64,000 bases of DNA from Symbiodinium natans (GCA_905221605.1 CAJNDS010000602.1:250001-314000), one strand, 5' to 3'. Positions 44,602 through 56,935 are shown, numbered from the stretch's first letter. The notes: a model not told the origin generated them from the letters alone. A program made the numbers and translations.

Positions 44602-46116
44602 GTGCTGCTCCGGTCTCTTAGTCTGACTGTTACCATGGTAGGGTTTAGGGTTTAGGGTTTAGGGTTTAGGGTTTAGGGTTTAGGGTTTAGGGTTTAGGGT
44701 TGAGGGTTTAGGGTTTAGGGTTTGTCGTTTAGGGTTTAGGGTTGAGGGTTTAGGGTGTTATTATTCACATTTGCGTGAGGTTTTTTGCTGTTGTTCTCCA
44801 TACTGTGAGTCGCACGAATGTCGAGATGGATATCACTTTTTGTGTTTAAGTCTTAACACTACTAGTCTTCTCAATATTCATAACATTAGCATGAAATGTG
44901 AATAGTTTCGTTACCCTAAACCCTAAACCCTACACCCTAAACCCTAAACCCTAAACCCCAAACCCCAAACCCCAAACCCTAAACCATGGTGATTCGGATT
45001 GGGTGGTGATTATGATAGCGCTGATGATACTTAGGATTCCGATTGTGGTCCTAACTGCGGCCATGCGCCTGCTTTGGAATTCGGTCGTTACTGTTGCTGT
45101 TGCAGGGTTTAGGGTTTAGGGTTTAGGGTTTAGGGTTTAGGGTTTAGGGTTTAGCGTTTAGCGTTTAGCGTTTAGGGTTTAGGGTTTAGGGTTTGCTGTT
45201 ATGGTTGTGATGACAGTTAAGATGCGTAGCAATCATCCTCACAGTATGGCTGGTACTAGTGTCGTTTGTGGACTGACAGTGCGCTGGCTACGAATATGAT
45301 GACGACTACAATGATCATTGCGTATGTTACCATTCTTCTTTAAGGGGTATGCGGACCCCTAGAAGGGACCCTTAATCTTATTTCCCTTTCCAACCCATAT
45401 AAGTAGCCCCTAAATCACCCCTACATAACCCCTTAGGTCCCTCAGAAGGTTCGCTCCTTTAGTACTTCTGGCCACTTGCATGCCAACTCAACCCCCCACG
45501 CTCCTTGGCATTAGCGTTTTGGGTACAGGACCCAAACACTCCCCAAGGGTTCAGGGTTTAGGGGCCCAGAGCTTCGCTTGTAGCTTTGCCTGTTCAACGC
45601 GTAGCACATCAGGCACTTCAGGCTAACAACGGGAAATCTGACGCCCCTGAACTCTATAAGCCCTGAGCCAAACCCTCAACCCCAAACCCTAAACCCTATG
45701 ACCCTATAATAACATATGATAACCCCAAAACCCTAAACCCTAAACTGAACCCTGAACCCAAGGTCCTGATCCCCTCGCGCTGGCGCGATGCTGTGAAGCG
45801 TGGCGTAGAGCCGAGGTCAGTCAGCCGATTGCAGGTTTTAGGGTTTAGGTTTCAGGGTTTAAGGATTTAGGGTTTAGGGTTCAGGGTTTAGGATTTTGGG
45901 GTTTCAAGGTTCAGGGTTTAAGGATTACTTAAGGGTTAAAGGATGTAGGGTTTAAGGTCTGGTTTGCAAGGTTAGCTAGTGTGTTTGGGGGGTTAAGGGT
46001 TGAGGGATTGAGTTTTTGGATTATTGACATGAAGGGTTTCATGTTTTTGTTTACTGTTCTTCTCTTGTTTGAGAGGGGCAGGCGGGGATTAATTTAGTTT
46101 GTTTGCAGCATTTAGG

Positions 46117-46219
46117 TTGGGATGCTCACCCTTATACCAACAGTCCTTAATAGGGATTCTCATAGGAGGTTACTACAATCCCCATGAAGGACTGTTAGTA
46201 TAAAGGGGGAACATCCCAA
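46117..46219. mobile_element. Near-palindromic MITE-like element
   Basis: About 103 bp whose two ~41-base arms are inverted copies (TTGGGATG at the left, CATCCCAA at the right; the arms share AACAGTCCTT). A half copy is at 58,934-58,983. Confidence 0.78.
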
Positions 46220-47066
46220 GTTGAAGGCATGCAGGTGGCCTTTTCCTTGGGATTGCTAAGTTTTGGGTCCTTGGGCGGGTCGCGGGACCATCAACCTACA
46301 CACCCTGAAGGCCCCCAAGCCCTAAACCCTGAAACCCCATACACCCTGCCCCGAAACCCTGGTCCCCCAAGCCCTACACCGAAACCCTAAACCCTAAACC
46401 CTAAACCCTAAACCCTAAACCCTAAACCCTAAACCCTAAACCCTAAACCCTAAACCCTAAACCCTAAACCCTAAACCCTCCTACCTTCCTAAACCCTAAA
46501 CCCTAAACTCCTTCAACTGTCAGCCTAAGCCCTAAATTTTTGTGAGAGAACAACGACTTCGACTCAGAGCTTTGCACAGAACAGGGCCGGCGGGGGGGGC
46601 GGTTCAAGAACCCTAAACCCTAAACCCTAAACCCTAAACCCTAAACCCTAAACCCTACACCCTAAACACATAGACCCCAAAGCCTTCCTAAGCCCCAACC
46701 GCCACCCTGTCGGAGCTGACCATGAGACGGATAGTGCGGAGCACTCTCTCTTCTCGAGTGACCCTCGTGGACTAGGGTTTAGGGTTTAGGGTTTCGGGTT
46801 TAGGGTTTAGGTATTTGGGTTTAGGTAGAGTTTCACAGTGTGCAACTGATATAGGATATGGGGGTTTACGAAAATAGGGGACCATTTAAACACCAAAAGA
46901 TCTTTGGATTCCCTCATGGACCCCAATAAGGTACCCCTGCTTTCGGGGAAACCCCCGTATGGGGTTTGCGGTTTTGGGTTTGGGCTCCCAAGGTCTACAA
47001 GCCTTTTAGGGGGGAAACCGTCGTCATTAACCAGAGGGGTTCAGGGTTTTAGGCTTTAGGGTGTAG

Positions 47067-47225
47067 GTTCCACAAAACACACAGACACACAGGCACGCAG
47101 TCACGCAGACACACAGACACGCAGAGGGACGCACACAGACAGACACACAGACAGACGCAGAGACAGCCGCACGGAGAAAGACACACAGAGAAGGACACAC
47201 AGAGAAAGAGACACACAGAGAGACA
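47067..47225. repeat. CACAGA-type simple repeat
   Basis: Imperfect ACACACAGAC / ACAGAGA units. Confidence 0.85.
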
Positions 47226-47776
47226 AGTGAAGAAGTGTCACAAACTTTTCGTTACCTCAAGTAACCCTAAACCCTAATCCCAGACAGTCGAATCCGCACG
47301 ATAGGGTTGAGAGTTGTGGGTTTAGGGTTTAGGGTCTAGATTGGACCGGTGCTAGATCCGACAACCCCAACTACTCTTGCCTGATTAGCCTTAGAGCAGG
47401 GTCCGCCTTGGCCCAGGCGCATAGCTTGGATCATCCAAAGCCCAACCCCATGCCAGATTTCCGGGAGAATCCAAAAAGTAGATCCCCCAAATTTGGGTTC
47501 TTTTTTCGAACCCTTTAGGATGCTTGATGCGCGCCATGGTGTTGAGTGTTCAGGGTATTCGGCTTCTTCGTGTCCTGACGGAAGTTTTCTGGGTCATTTG
47601 GAGAGTTTTGGGTGGCTCCGAGGTAGGCTCGTCTCAAACACACCCGATCAGTTGCGGTCGGAAAATGCAGGGGGGGCATTTGCTCACAAATTTTGGGGTG
47701 GTTGAAAGAGTGCCCTTTCGTGGTTAAACCCTCAAACCTGAACCCCCACGTTCCCATCAGGGTTCCAGGCAAGCTT

Positions 47777-48076
47777 ATGTCGGACATACGAGTCAGGCCC
47801 AAAGAATTGAAAGAGGAGGCCCTCAAGGAAGCACCTCAAGTAAGCCCTACACCCCAAACCCCAAACCCCAAACCCCAAACCCCAAGCCCCAAACCCTAAA
47901 CCCTAAACCCTAATCCCTCAACCCTAAACCCTAAACCCCTAGCGGAGGCCCCAAAAAGAACGCCCCTAAGCCCTTCAAGGGAGTGCCTGAAACTGGGAAG
48001 ACGACCCCCTCGAAGTAAGGACGCCCCTAGAAGAAGCGCCGCAAGGAAGTCCCCAAAGCCCCTGCTTAGAGCTTAG
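47777..48076 (+). CDS. Candidate two-exon gene for a small basic protein
   Basis: ATG at 47,777 reads MSDIRVRPKELKEEALKEAPQ and ends at 47,839 on a classic GTAAGC donor. After a CCCCAAA/CCCTAAA-filled intron, AG|G at 47,947/47,948 continues in phase with APKRTPLSPSRECLKL and a Lys/Arg/Pro-rich tail to TAG at 48,074. This totals 63 residues. A second frame is also open in the last exon (PKKNAPKPFKGVPETGK), so the join is not certain. Family unknown. Confidence 0.4.
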
Positions 48077-49316
48077 CTCAGGAGGAAAAACCCTACCAGA
48101 ATTGAAGGGTTCAACCTTTTTTGGCCCAGGGTACTCAACAACTAGGAGCTCAGTCTGGCTGTCCCATGTAGATATGTTAGACGGTCATACTGCAAACTGC
48201 AAGAAAACGCTTCTTCTAATTCGGTAGGCTGTGTAGGAACTTTAACCATGTAACATAAAACTGATGTCGGCGAATCGAACGCCTATTCAGTTAGTGGTTC
48301 GCTAAACCATCAACCCTAAACCCCAAGTCTTATTCGGCTTTGCTGCCCGCACACTTCTCGTCTGAACGACCGCTCGGCTTGCGCGCCGAGATATGAGCAA
48401 GCACAGCAGACAGCGCCGACATAGAGCAAGAGCTGCAAGCTAGCAAGTGCCAGAGAAGCCATCGCACGTTCAGCTTTCCTGAGCTCTGTACAAGCGTCAT
48501 GGCCAGAAGCATGTCGGGGAAGAGCGCCAAAAGCATGCGTATAAGCACACAAGAACTATGATCTTCAGCTGTTGAGTATGCTTGCTGCGGGTGTGTCTCC
48601 GGTGTCTGGCCTTTAGGAACCCACTTTGGGGGCAGCATGCTGCCATCTCTCCGGAGGGCGGCCACGGTGGTGCGGCGCGGATCGGTGCGCAACTGCGTCA
48701 GATGTGTTCGGGGATCCGGGGCCTAAGGCTTTCCTACTGTTCTTGCTGAAGAACCCCAGAAAAACAGTAAGGAAGAACGTTTTTTGGGGGGCTCGTAAGA
48801 AAAATAGGAGTTTAGGGTTTAAAGGTTTAGGGTTTAAAGGTTTAGGGTTTAAAGGTTTAGGGTTTGGGGCTTCGAGTTTCTGGGGCTTCCCTTGAGAGGC
48901 GCCTGAGAATCGCAGGCATGCCAGGGTGGAACACCGGGGCATTTGCACCACCTCAAAAACCAGCAACAAGTACATACTAGACCCTGAAGGGTTCATCGGG
49001 GTTAGGGTTTGGGGCTTAGGGTTTAGGGTTTAGGGTTTAGGGTTTAGGGTGCCTTAAGCCCCCACATAAGATGACAGACCCTCGGAGGCACCATGCGCAG
49101 AAGACCTTGAGGAGAAGCTCTTGACTTGGCATCTGAGGAAGTCTTGGGGGTTTAGGGTTTAGGGTTTAGGGTTTAGGGTTTAGGGTTTAGGGTTTAGGGT
49201 TTAGGGTGTGTTGGGAACATGTTGGGGCGTGCTTTATTTGGGCTTGTGCCGCTGGCGAGCATCACCTGAGCATGATTTTCGAAGCTCAGCCCTCTTCAGC
49301 CCGCATCCTTCAACCC

Positions 49317-49505
49317 GACATCCCTAAATCCCCAAACCCTGAATCTCTAAATTCCTAAATCCCTAAATCCCTAAATCCCTAAATCCCTAAATCCCTAAAT
49401 CCCTAAATCCCTAAATCCCTAAATCCCTAAATCCCTAAATCCCTAAATCTCTAAATCCCTAAATCCCTAAATCCCTAAATCCCTAAATCCCTGAACCCCG
49501 AAATC
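49317..49505. repeat. Variant array CCCTAAAT (8-mer)
   Basis: About twenty CCCTAAAT units, a pure block unlike its surroundings. Confidence 0.93.
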
Positions 49506-49707
49506 CCTAAGCCAACATCCTCAACCGAAAAGCTGGAAAGATCGTGGCAGGGGACGGCCCTGATCTTTGGTGCGGGTTACAGTCGGATGCCCAGAAACCT
49601 TGGCAAAGGCTTAGAGTCCAGGGCTTCGGGCTTAGGTTTTAGGGTTTGCCCCTTGGCCCCCACCTTTTTGGGCTTGCAGGGTCTATGGGGCTTAGGTCGC
49701 TATAGGC

Positions 49708-49864
49708 CTGCGGGCCGAACTTCCCTCCAACTCGTTCCAAAAACATGGGCTTTGAAGAAGCAGGCGTTCGCTGGATGAGACCCCTGGAGATTTCTTCTTG
49801 GGCCTCTCGGGGCAACTTGATCTCAAGCTCCTCCAGAGCCCTGCAGACTCCAGCCCTCCCTGCC
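49708..49864 (-). CDS. Candidate minus-strand exon
   Basis: Read on the minus strand it starts after CTCGAG and stays open for 52 codons to a GC donor. It contains RALEELEIKLPREAQEEIS, then RGLIQRTPASSKP, then MFLERVGGKFGPQ. It is the longest clean exon-like island in the right part and shows that at least one gene runs leftward here. Family not recognised. Confidence 0.55.
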
Positions 49865-51009
49865 CTCGAGGGTTTAGGGTTTAGGGTTTAGGGTTTAGGG
49901 TTTAGGGTTTAGGGTTTAGGGTTTAGGGTTTAGGGTTTAGGGTTTAGGGTTCCCTCTAGCCTCCAGCCCGGTGGTGGTCCTTTGTCCGCGCCCCATGATG
50001 GGGAGGCAGCGTGGAGTTTGCTGTGTTTGGTTTAAGCTCAGGGCGGCCAAGGCACCACCTAAACCCCTAGCACAGCCTGAAACATCTTCAGGCCCTAGAA
50101 ACCGTAATGCCCAAGCACCCGAAGCCCTGCAAACCCCATAAACCCTCCCCAAACCCCACAAAAAAGCCCGATACGCTCATAGAACCCTATACAATACAAG
50201 TACGAGCCCTAAACCTGTAAAACCTAGCTCACGCTCGAGCCCTCAATCTTGAACCCTAAGCCCTAGCCCTAAACCCTCCGCTGCCCTCACCATTACAGCC
50301 TCTACACACCCTAAACCCGAAACCCTAAACCCTAAACCCTAGACACCCCAAACCTAGAGCCCTCACACCAGAACACCAACTGCCCCGGAGGCGTCTCCTG
50401 GGCCCAGGGACGCGAGGAGTTGGGAAGCCCGGATGTGCGACGTCAGGGCTCCGGGTTAGGGTTTAGGGTTTAGGGTTTAGGGTTTAGGGTTTAGGGTCTA
50501 GGGTTTAGGGTTTAGGGTTTAGGGTTTAGGGTTTAGGGTTTAGGGTTGAGGGTTTAGGGTTTAGGGTTTAGGGTACATGTTGGTAGCTTGCCTGGAAGAT
50601 AAGTTGCAGCCGAAGTCAGATGCAGCCAAGGCTCGCGCCGCCCCCCCCCCCCCCCCCCCCTAGGGTTTAGGGTTTAGGGCTTAGGGTTTAGGGTTTAGGC
50701 GTGAGGACGCTAGGGTATTAGGGTTCGGACTTATGGGAGGCAGAGGGGCAGTAGGCTCCACTTTAGGGCCAACTCCCAACCCCTAAATCCTATACCATGT
50801 CGAAAACACCCGAAACCTTCTAACCTGAAACCCGTGAACCCTAAACCCTCAACCCGAAACCCGAAACCCCAAGCCCAAGTTGAGGGAGCCTACAAATGTC
50901 AGCTCAGCGACCGTGATGTCTGCGTTGCCGTTGCCGCCAGCACCTTTGTGTCCCGGGCCCTAATGCCTGTTCAAGATGCTCTAAACCCTGAACCATAAAC
51001 CCTAAACCT

Positions 51010-51200
51010 AGACCCTAAACCCTAAACCCTAACCCCTAAAACCTAAACCCTAAACCCTAAACCCTTAACCCTAAACCCTAAACCCTAAACCCTAAACCCT
51101 AAACCCTAAACCCTAAACCCTAAACCCCAAACCCGAAACCCTAAACCCTAAACCCTAAACCCTAAACCCTAAACCCTAAACCCTAAACCCTAAACCCAAG
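51010..51200. repeat. Interstitial telomere-like array (CCCTAAA)
   Basis: Long CCCTAAA array with CCCCTAA and CCCGAAA variants. Confidence 0.95.
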
Positions 51201-51496
51201 CCCAAGACCCCAAAGCTTGAAAGCCTTCAACCCAAGGTCCCAAACGCTGAGCCATCAACACGCCTCGACCCTAAACGAAACCTTGAAACCCGAACTGAGC
51301 CCACACACCAAAAGCCCCTAAACGCCTTGAAGCCCTAACAATAAGAGCCAAGCCCTCGCACCCTCCAACCTTCAAACCCTGCAGACCCTACGAAGCCTAC
51401 GAACCCTAGACACTGTACGAACCCTACCAACCCTACGAACACCCTAAGCCCTGAACCCTAAACCCTCAACCCTAAACCCTAAAACAATCACCCCCG

Positions 51497-51592
51497 CAAC
51501 TCTAAATGGCCCCCCTGTGCCGGGTATGCCTGGGCGTGCTGCTGCATGGCGGGCTGGCCCAAGTAGATCAGGCCAGCAGCCCGCAGGGCAAC
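51497..51592. other. Exon-like island, strand undecided
   Basis: Plus: an ATG gives MAPLCRVCLGVLLHGGLAQ before a GTAGAT donor, signal-peptide-like. Minus: VALRAAGLIYLGQPAMQQHA and QAYPAQGGHLE, open but without an AG at its start. Both are plausible; neither is recognised. Confidence 0.35.
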
Positions 51593-52136
51593 AGGGTTTA
51601 GGGTTTAGGGTTTAGGGCTTAGGGCTCAGGGCTTAGGGCTTAGGGTTTAGGAGTTCAGGCCACGATTTGCCAGTTGTTTAGGAACACCCAAAAAATCAAA
51701 GATTCATCCTTATAGGTCAAAAAATAGAAGATTCCTTCTTATAGAGGTCATATAGGCAGAATCATCTTTTTTCCTGCGCAAGTAGTACCAGGGGTCTAGT
51801 GTTTAGGTGATTCAGGGTCTAGGGGTTTAGGGTTTCAGCGTTTCGGGTGGTTTGGGTGTAGGGCTTTGTGTTTAGGGGTCTCGGGGCATAGTGAAACTGG
51901 GAGCTACTGTATGCAGGAGCATAGGAGGGACTGCAGGGGTAGGTCTGACCATGCTAGACCCTCTGCATTCTTATTTCGAGGGCTTAGTCGGCTGAGGTAA
52001 ACCCTAAACCCTAAACCCTAAACCCTAAACCCTAAACCCTAAACCCTAAACCCTAAACCCTAAACCCTAAACCCTAAACCCTAAACCCTAAACCCTAAAC
52101 CCTAAACCACTCTTTCATATATAATATATGTTAAAA

Positions 52137-52590
52137 GGTCCGAAAATTTAATGGGCAAGGTCCGAAAATTAGCGGGCAAGGTCCGAAAATTAGCGGGCAA
52201 GGTCCGAAAATTAGCGGGCAAGGTCCGAAAATTAGCGGGCAAGGTCCGAAAATCAGCGGGCAAGGTCCGAAAATCAGTGGGCAAGGTCCATTGGCTGCCC
52301 CACGACCTTGCCCACTAATTTTCGGACCTTGCCCGCTGACCCACGACCTTGCCCACTGATTTTCGGACCTTGCCCACTAATTTTCGGACCTTGCCCGCTA
52401 ATTTTCGGACCTTGCCCGCTAATTTTCGGACCCGGGAAAGGCCCGAAAATTAGTGATTAGCGGGCAAGGTCCGAAAATTAGCGGGCAAGGTCCGAAAATT
52501 AGCGGGCAAGCTCCGAAAATTAGCGGGCAAAGTCCGAAAATTAGCGGGCAAGGTCCGAAAAATCAGTGGGCAAGGTCCTTGGCCGCCCCC
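52137..52590. repeat. 21-bp repeat array in direct-inverted-direct order
   Basis: Unit GGTCCGAAAATTAGCGGGCA(A). Direct copies fill 52,137-52,290, inverted copies 52,301-52,434, direct copies again 52,453-52,590. Two diverged units at 12,607-12,660 have the same orientation and a similar TCATATATA-rich neighbour. Confidence 0.92.
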
Positions 52591-52790
52591 CCCTGCCCCT
52601 CCCCCCCCTGCCCCCCCCTGCCCCCCCCCCTGCCCCCCCCCTGCCCCCCCCCTGCCCCCCCTGCCCGCCTGCCCCCCCCCCACCCCCCCCCCCCTGCCCC
52701 CCCCCCCCCTTCCCCCACTTCCCCCGCTTGCCCCCCCCGCTGCCCCCGCTCCCTCCGCCCCCTTCCCCCCTCCCCACCCCACCCCATGCA
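52575..52790. repeat. C-rich tract (CCCCCCTG units)
   Basis: About 210 bases almost entirely C with TG or TT breaks, joined to the 21-bp array. Shorter poly-C or poly-G runs occur at 3,179, 6,736, 15,605, 15,866, 40,198 and 50,640. Confidence 0.92.
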
Positions 52791-53086
52791 CTGGGTCATT
52801 TGCAAAGCCACTGGCTGGCATGAGGGTTGAGGAGCCCTAAAATTAGGGTTCAAGGGTTCAGGGCTGAGGGTTCTACGGTGGTTGAAGGTTCAGGGACGAG
52901 AGCGTAGGGTTAAGAATTTGGGTTGCGTGAAACTTTTATTATCTTAATGGTATGGGATTCTCTGGGTGGGTGGGTACTTGTCGGGCGCTTGAAAGGCTGC
53001 CAGCCTAGTGAATGCTTGAACTTTGAGATGCTGAACCCTAAACCCTAAACCCTAAACCCTAAACCCTTCGAGTGCCTGCCCTCCAG

Positions 53087-53154
53087 GAGGCGGATGAGGC
53101 GCGCCGGTTGTACTCCGTGCCGTTGCCCACCAACTTGGACTTTGTGGATGTGGA
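53087..53154 (+). CDS. Candidate exon, unidentified gene
   Basis: Between CCAG and a GC donor: EADEARRLYSVPLPTNLDF then VDV. It reads like real protein; the family is unknown. The minus strand is also open. Confidence 0.42.
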
Positions 53155-53867
53155 GCCGCCCTCAGGGGTGTAGGGGTAGGGTTTAGGGTTTAGGGTTTAG
53201 GGTTTAAGGTTTAGGGTTTAGGGTTAGGGTTTAGGGTTTAGGGTTTAGGGTTTAGGGTTCAGGGTTCAGGGTTTAGGGTTCAGGGTTCAGGGTTCAGGGT
53301 TTAGGGTTAGGGTTTAGTGTTTAGGGTTTCCGAGGGTGTAGGGCTCTAAACCCTAAGGCCCCGAAAGCCCCGATCAAGGTCAGTGAAGCTCTTGAGGGGC
53401 AGAGGGGGTGGGCCGGGGGGGAGGTGCGGTGTCGGCCAGAGGCCTAAGATGCTCTGTGGGGCTTTATCTAAATCATGATCCTTTCCGAGGTACCGAAACC
53501 CAAACCCCTTTTGGAACTTAACCGCCTAGAGTCCCCACATGCCCTCATGCCCCCATGGTTTTGGGGTTTTGTCTTTGAGCCTGGACCCATAAACCCCTAA
53601 TCCCCAAGAGCCCAAGCCCTAAGCCCTAACCCTTTCACCCTGAACCATGAACCCTAGACCCTAGACCCTAAACCCTAAACCCTAAACCCTAAACCCTAAA
53701 CCCTAAACCCTAAACCCTCAACCCTCAACCCTAAACCCTAAACCCTCGCTCCGAGGACCTCGCATCTGGCCTGGTTGGAGGGGCGTTGTCCTGGGCCGAC
53801 TGGCAAAGCACTCCGTTTCCTCCCGGCTTCGGAATAATGATGAAGTTCCGGAAGACCCAAACCTAAA

Positions 53868-54003
53868 CCCTAAACCCTAAACCCTAAACCCTAAACCCTA
53901 AACCCTAAACCCTAAACCCTAAACCCTAAACCCTAAACCCTAAACCCTAAACCCTAAATCCTAAACCCTAAACCTTAAACCCTAAACCCTAAACCCTAAA
54001 CCC
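53868..54003. repeat. Interstitial telomere-like array (CCCTAAA)
   Basis: Nearly perfect CCCTAAA units between exon-like islands. Confidence 0.95.
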
Positions 54004-54554
54004 GAACCCCCTATTTCATAGATAACTTTCAAGTGCTTCAGCATGCTACTCAGCTCCACGGCTTCGGGCCTAGGGTTTCAGGGCTCAGGGCTTCAGGGTT
54101 TTCGGGTTTGGGTCTTCAGCTTCAGGGTATTTAGGGTGTGTAGGCTTTCAAAAGCCTTCGGGTTTAGGGTTCAGGGTTTAGGGTTCAGGGTTTCAGCTTC
54201 AGGGTATTTAGGGTGTGTAGGCTTTCAAAAGGTTTCAGGGTATGTAGGCTTTCAACAGCCTATGGGTTTCTGGCTTGGGGTCTGGAAGCTCGGGGTCTTC
54301 GGAGTGTAGGGGCGTAAGCCTCCAAGGACATGAACAGCAGCTATTCTTCGGCCATCGGGTGGTTTCGTGGAGGTTTCAGGGTTGTGGGCTTTGGGGCGTT
54401 TAAAGCCGACCCAGCCCAACAGATCTCCGAGGGCCTGCTATCTAGGGGTCAAGGAGTTGTCTTTCAACAACAAAGGGATCTTGATGTGGGTGTTTCCGAT
54501 AATCGGGAGAGGTAAGGACTCCCTTATAAGCAGGACCCCACGAAGGTACCCTCA

Positions 54555-54775
54555 ACTTGGCCCGGCCCTGGCCCTGACCCTGGCTCTGGCCCTGGCCCTG
54601 GCCCTGGCCCTGGCCCTCGCCCTGGCCATGGCCCTGACCATGGCCCCAGACTCTGGCGCTCACCCTGCTGGCCCTGGCCCTGACGGTGGCCCTGGCCCTG
54701 GCCCTGGCGCTGCTGGCTGGCCTTGGCCTGGTCCTGGCCCTGGCCCTGGCCCTGGCTCTGGGCTGCCCTGTCAGC
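54555..54775. repeat. GGCCCT hexanucleotide repeat
   Basis: Dozens of GGCCCT units with variants; gives Leu-Ala or Gly-Gln peptides on the two strands, not judged coding. Confidence 0.88.
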
Positions 54776-54994
54776 CGACTTTTCTGCGACTCGGCCTTGT
54801 GGAAGACCTTGCAGCTCAAGCATCTGCCCTCCTGACCCCTGAGTCTTGACCGCCCTGGCCTGGCTGCTGGCTGGCCGAAGCCACTGCTCCCTGTCTGCCC
54901 TGGCCTCGCAAGGTCCATGGCAGACCAACAGCTGTCCTGCTCAAAGAACAGACCATGAATTGAAAGCAAACTCAAAAGGCAAAGCCCTGCAATT

Positions 54995-55290
54995 TTTTCT
55001 GTGAGAGGGCCCTTAAACGTGCGCAAAACCTCGCGATACCCGTTCCCGAATTTGTCGAATTTGTGGAAGACTAGACCTAGTCACGCCCTAAAAATTTCTA
55101 TGATAGGGCCCTTCGGCCCAGACCGTCCCCTGCGCGCAAACCTGAAGGGGAGTCCTTTGCCTTATGGCCCCAAGTGACCCGCAACCTGCAACCTGTTCAC
55201 GCCTGAGTTTTCTGCGAGAGGGCCCTTCGGCCCAGACCGTCCCCTTCGCGTAAACCTGAAGGGGAGTCCTTTGCCTTATGGCCCCCAGAA
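54995..55290. repeat. Repeated segment with GGGCCCTTCGGCCC
   Basis: Two ~80-base copies at 55,098-55,178 and 55,209-55,290 (GGGCCCTTCGGCCC ... CTTATGGCCCC) and a partial third near 55,000. A separate ~50-base tandem repeat with GGGCTGGCTCCGG lies at 55,370-55,468. Confidence 0.8.
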
Positions 55291-55649
55291 AAATTCAGAA
55301 GTCTAGTCACCAAAGGCTTGGGCTGTTCTGACTAGTTTCAGAGTCCTCTTAGAATGTCCGACGTGTGAATTTTGAATGGTTGCCTTAGTTTGGGCTGGCT
55401 CCGGCTCGGTTTCGCGGATTTTGAATGGCTGGCTTGGCTTTGGGCTGGCTCCGGTTTGGTTTCGCAGTGAGTTGTGATTGGGTGGCCTTGGGGTGGGCAT
55501 GTCTTCACACTATCGCGTTCAGCTGACCCGTGCTACACCCTAAACCCTAAACCCTAAACCCTAAACCCTAAACCCTAAACCCTAAACCCTAAACCCTAAA
55601 CCCTAAACCCTAACCCTAAACCCTAAACCAGCCCACATTCCCACTCCAG

Positions 55650-55705
55650 GTCCCTCCAACCAGCATCAGCGAAGTCATCAGCTACACCATCTACATGGCG
55701 GACAG
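55650..55705 (+). CDS. Candidate exon, unidentified gene
   Basis: After CTCCAG: VPPTSISEVISYTIYMA then a GA donor (or DR before GT). CCCTAAA array on the left, TTTAGGG on the right. Family unknown. Confidence 0.42.
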
Positions 55706-56317
55706 GTTTTGGGTTCCGGGGTTTAGGGTTTAGGGTTTAGGGTTTAGGGTTTTTTGGGTTTAGAAAGTTTAGGGTTTAGGGTTTAGCGCTACATGGATGC
55801 TCGAGATTGGGAGTCTATTCAGGGTTTCGGGATTGCATCCCAACCCTGCACCAGAAGCCTGGGGGTAGGCGGCTGGGAGATTTCTCTCTTTCCCTTTTTT
55901 GGGTTGACCTAAACCCTCACCCTAAACCCTAAACCCTTTCCCCTAAACCCTAAACCCCTTGGGATATTGTATATGTTCCCTTTTTGGGTTTAAGACGATC
56001 ATTTTGAGGAACATTTTTTCAGAGAGTTTTTTCAGGGGCCATCCGAGGTTCGAAAGGACTCCTTCTTGACTTGAACTTAGGCGCAATTGGACATGATTGT
56101 TATTTTTTGGGTACTCTCATACCCTAAGAAACCGCAGACAAATGTGCTTTTTGTTGGGGTTCCAAGTTCAGTATAGTGATGCGCTTCTCCCTGCTTTGAC
56201 GAGCCGGGCCCAGTTCCGGGGGTCTCTTTTGCGTTGGGCTGCTTGTGGTTTGAGTCTCTGTTGCGTCTAAGTACACAGGACGTGTGCATCATGTGTGCAT
56301 GTGCACAGCATGTTTGA

Positions 56318-56409
56318 TAATGCCCTCTCCCTCTCTCACTCATTGTCGCTCTCTCGCTTCCTCTCTGTCTTGCGCTTTCTTTGCCGCTCTCGCTTTCTCT
56401 CTCTCTCTT

Positions 56410-56441
<32 letters not shown>

Positions 56442-56935
56442 CCTCTCTCCCTCCCTCTTCTCCCTCCCTCCCCTCTAGGGACTACTGTGTGAGGGCTCTG
56501 TCTCTGTCTCCCTCTCGCACTGCCTCCTTCCCTCTCGCTCTTCCTCTCGCCCTCCCTCTCGCCCTTCCTCTGGCCCTCCCTCTGGCCCTCCCTCTGGCCC
56601 TCCCTCTGGCCCTCCCTCTCGCCTTCCCTCTTGTCCTCCCTTTTGCCCTCCCTCTCGCCCTTCCTCTCGCCCTCCCTCTCGCAAACCCTCTCGCCCTCCC
56701 TCTCGCCCTCCCTCTCGCCCTCCCTCCCCATCCCTGTGACAGCCAGAAAGAAAGAAAACAAGAAGGAAAAAAGGAAAGAAAGAAAGAAACAAAGAGAGAG
56801 AGAGAGGGAAAGAGCACGATAGCGAGAGCGAGAGCGAGAGCGAGAGCCAGAGCGAGAGCCAGAGCGAGAGAGCGAGAGAGAGAGAGAGAGAGAGAAGCGA
56901 GACACTGATTACAGGAGGGAGGGAGGGACGAAGGG
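56318..56935. repeat. Pyrimidine-to-purine simple repeat
   Basis: CTCT-rich and CCCTCTCG/CCCTCTGG units to about 56,735 switch to GAAAG, GCGAGA and GAGA units. The two halves are partly complementary, so a large fold-back is possible. Open frames here are artefacts of composition. Confidence 0.88.

Noticed and set aside
52450-52830. Gly- or Pro-rich long frames on both strands
   Set aside because: They are products of the C-rich tract and 21-bp repeats; both strands are open for the same reason.
54367-55026. Leu-Ala / Gly-Gln repeat proteins
   Set aside because: GGCCCT hexanucleotide repeat with no unique flanking coding sequence.
56336-56908. Ser/Leu- and Arg/Glu-rich frames of 100-190 codons
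   Set aside because: Simple repeats of CCCTCTCG, CT and GA leave every frame open.
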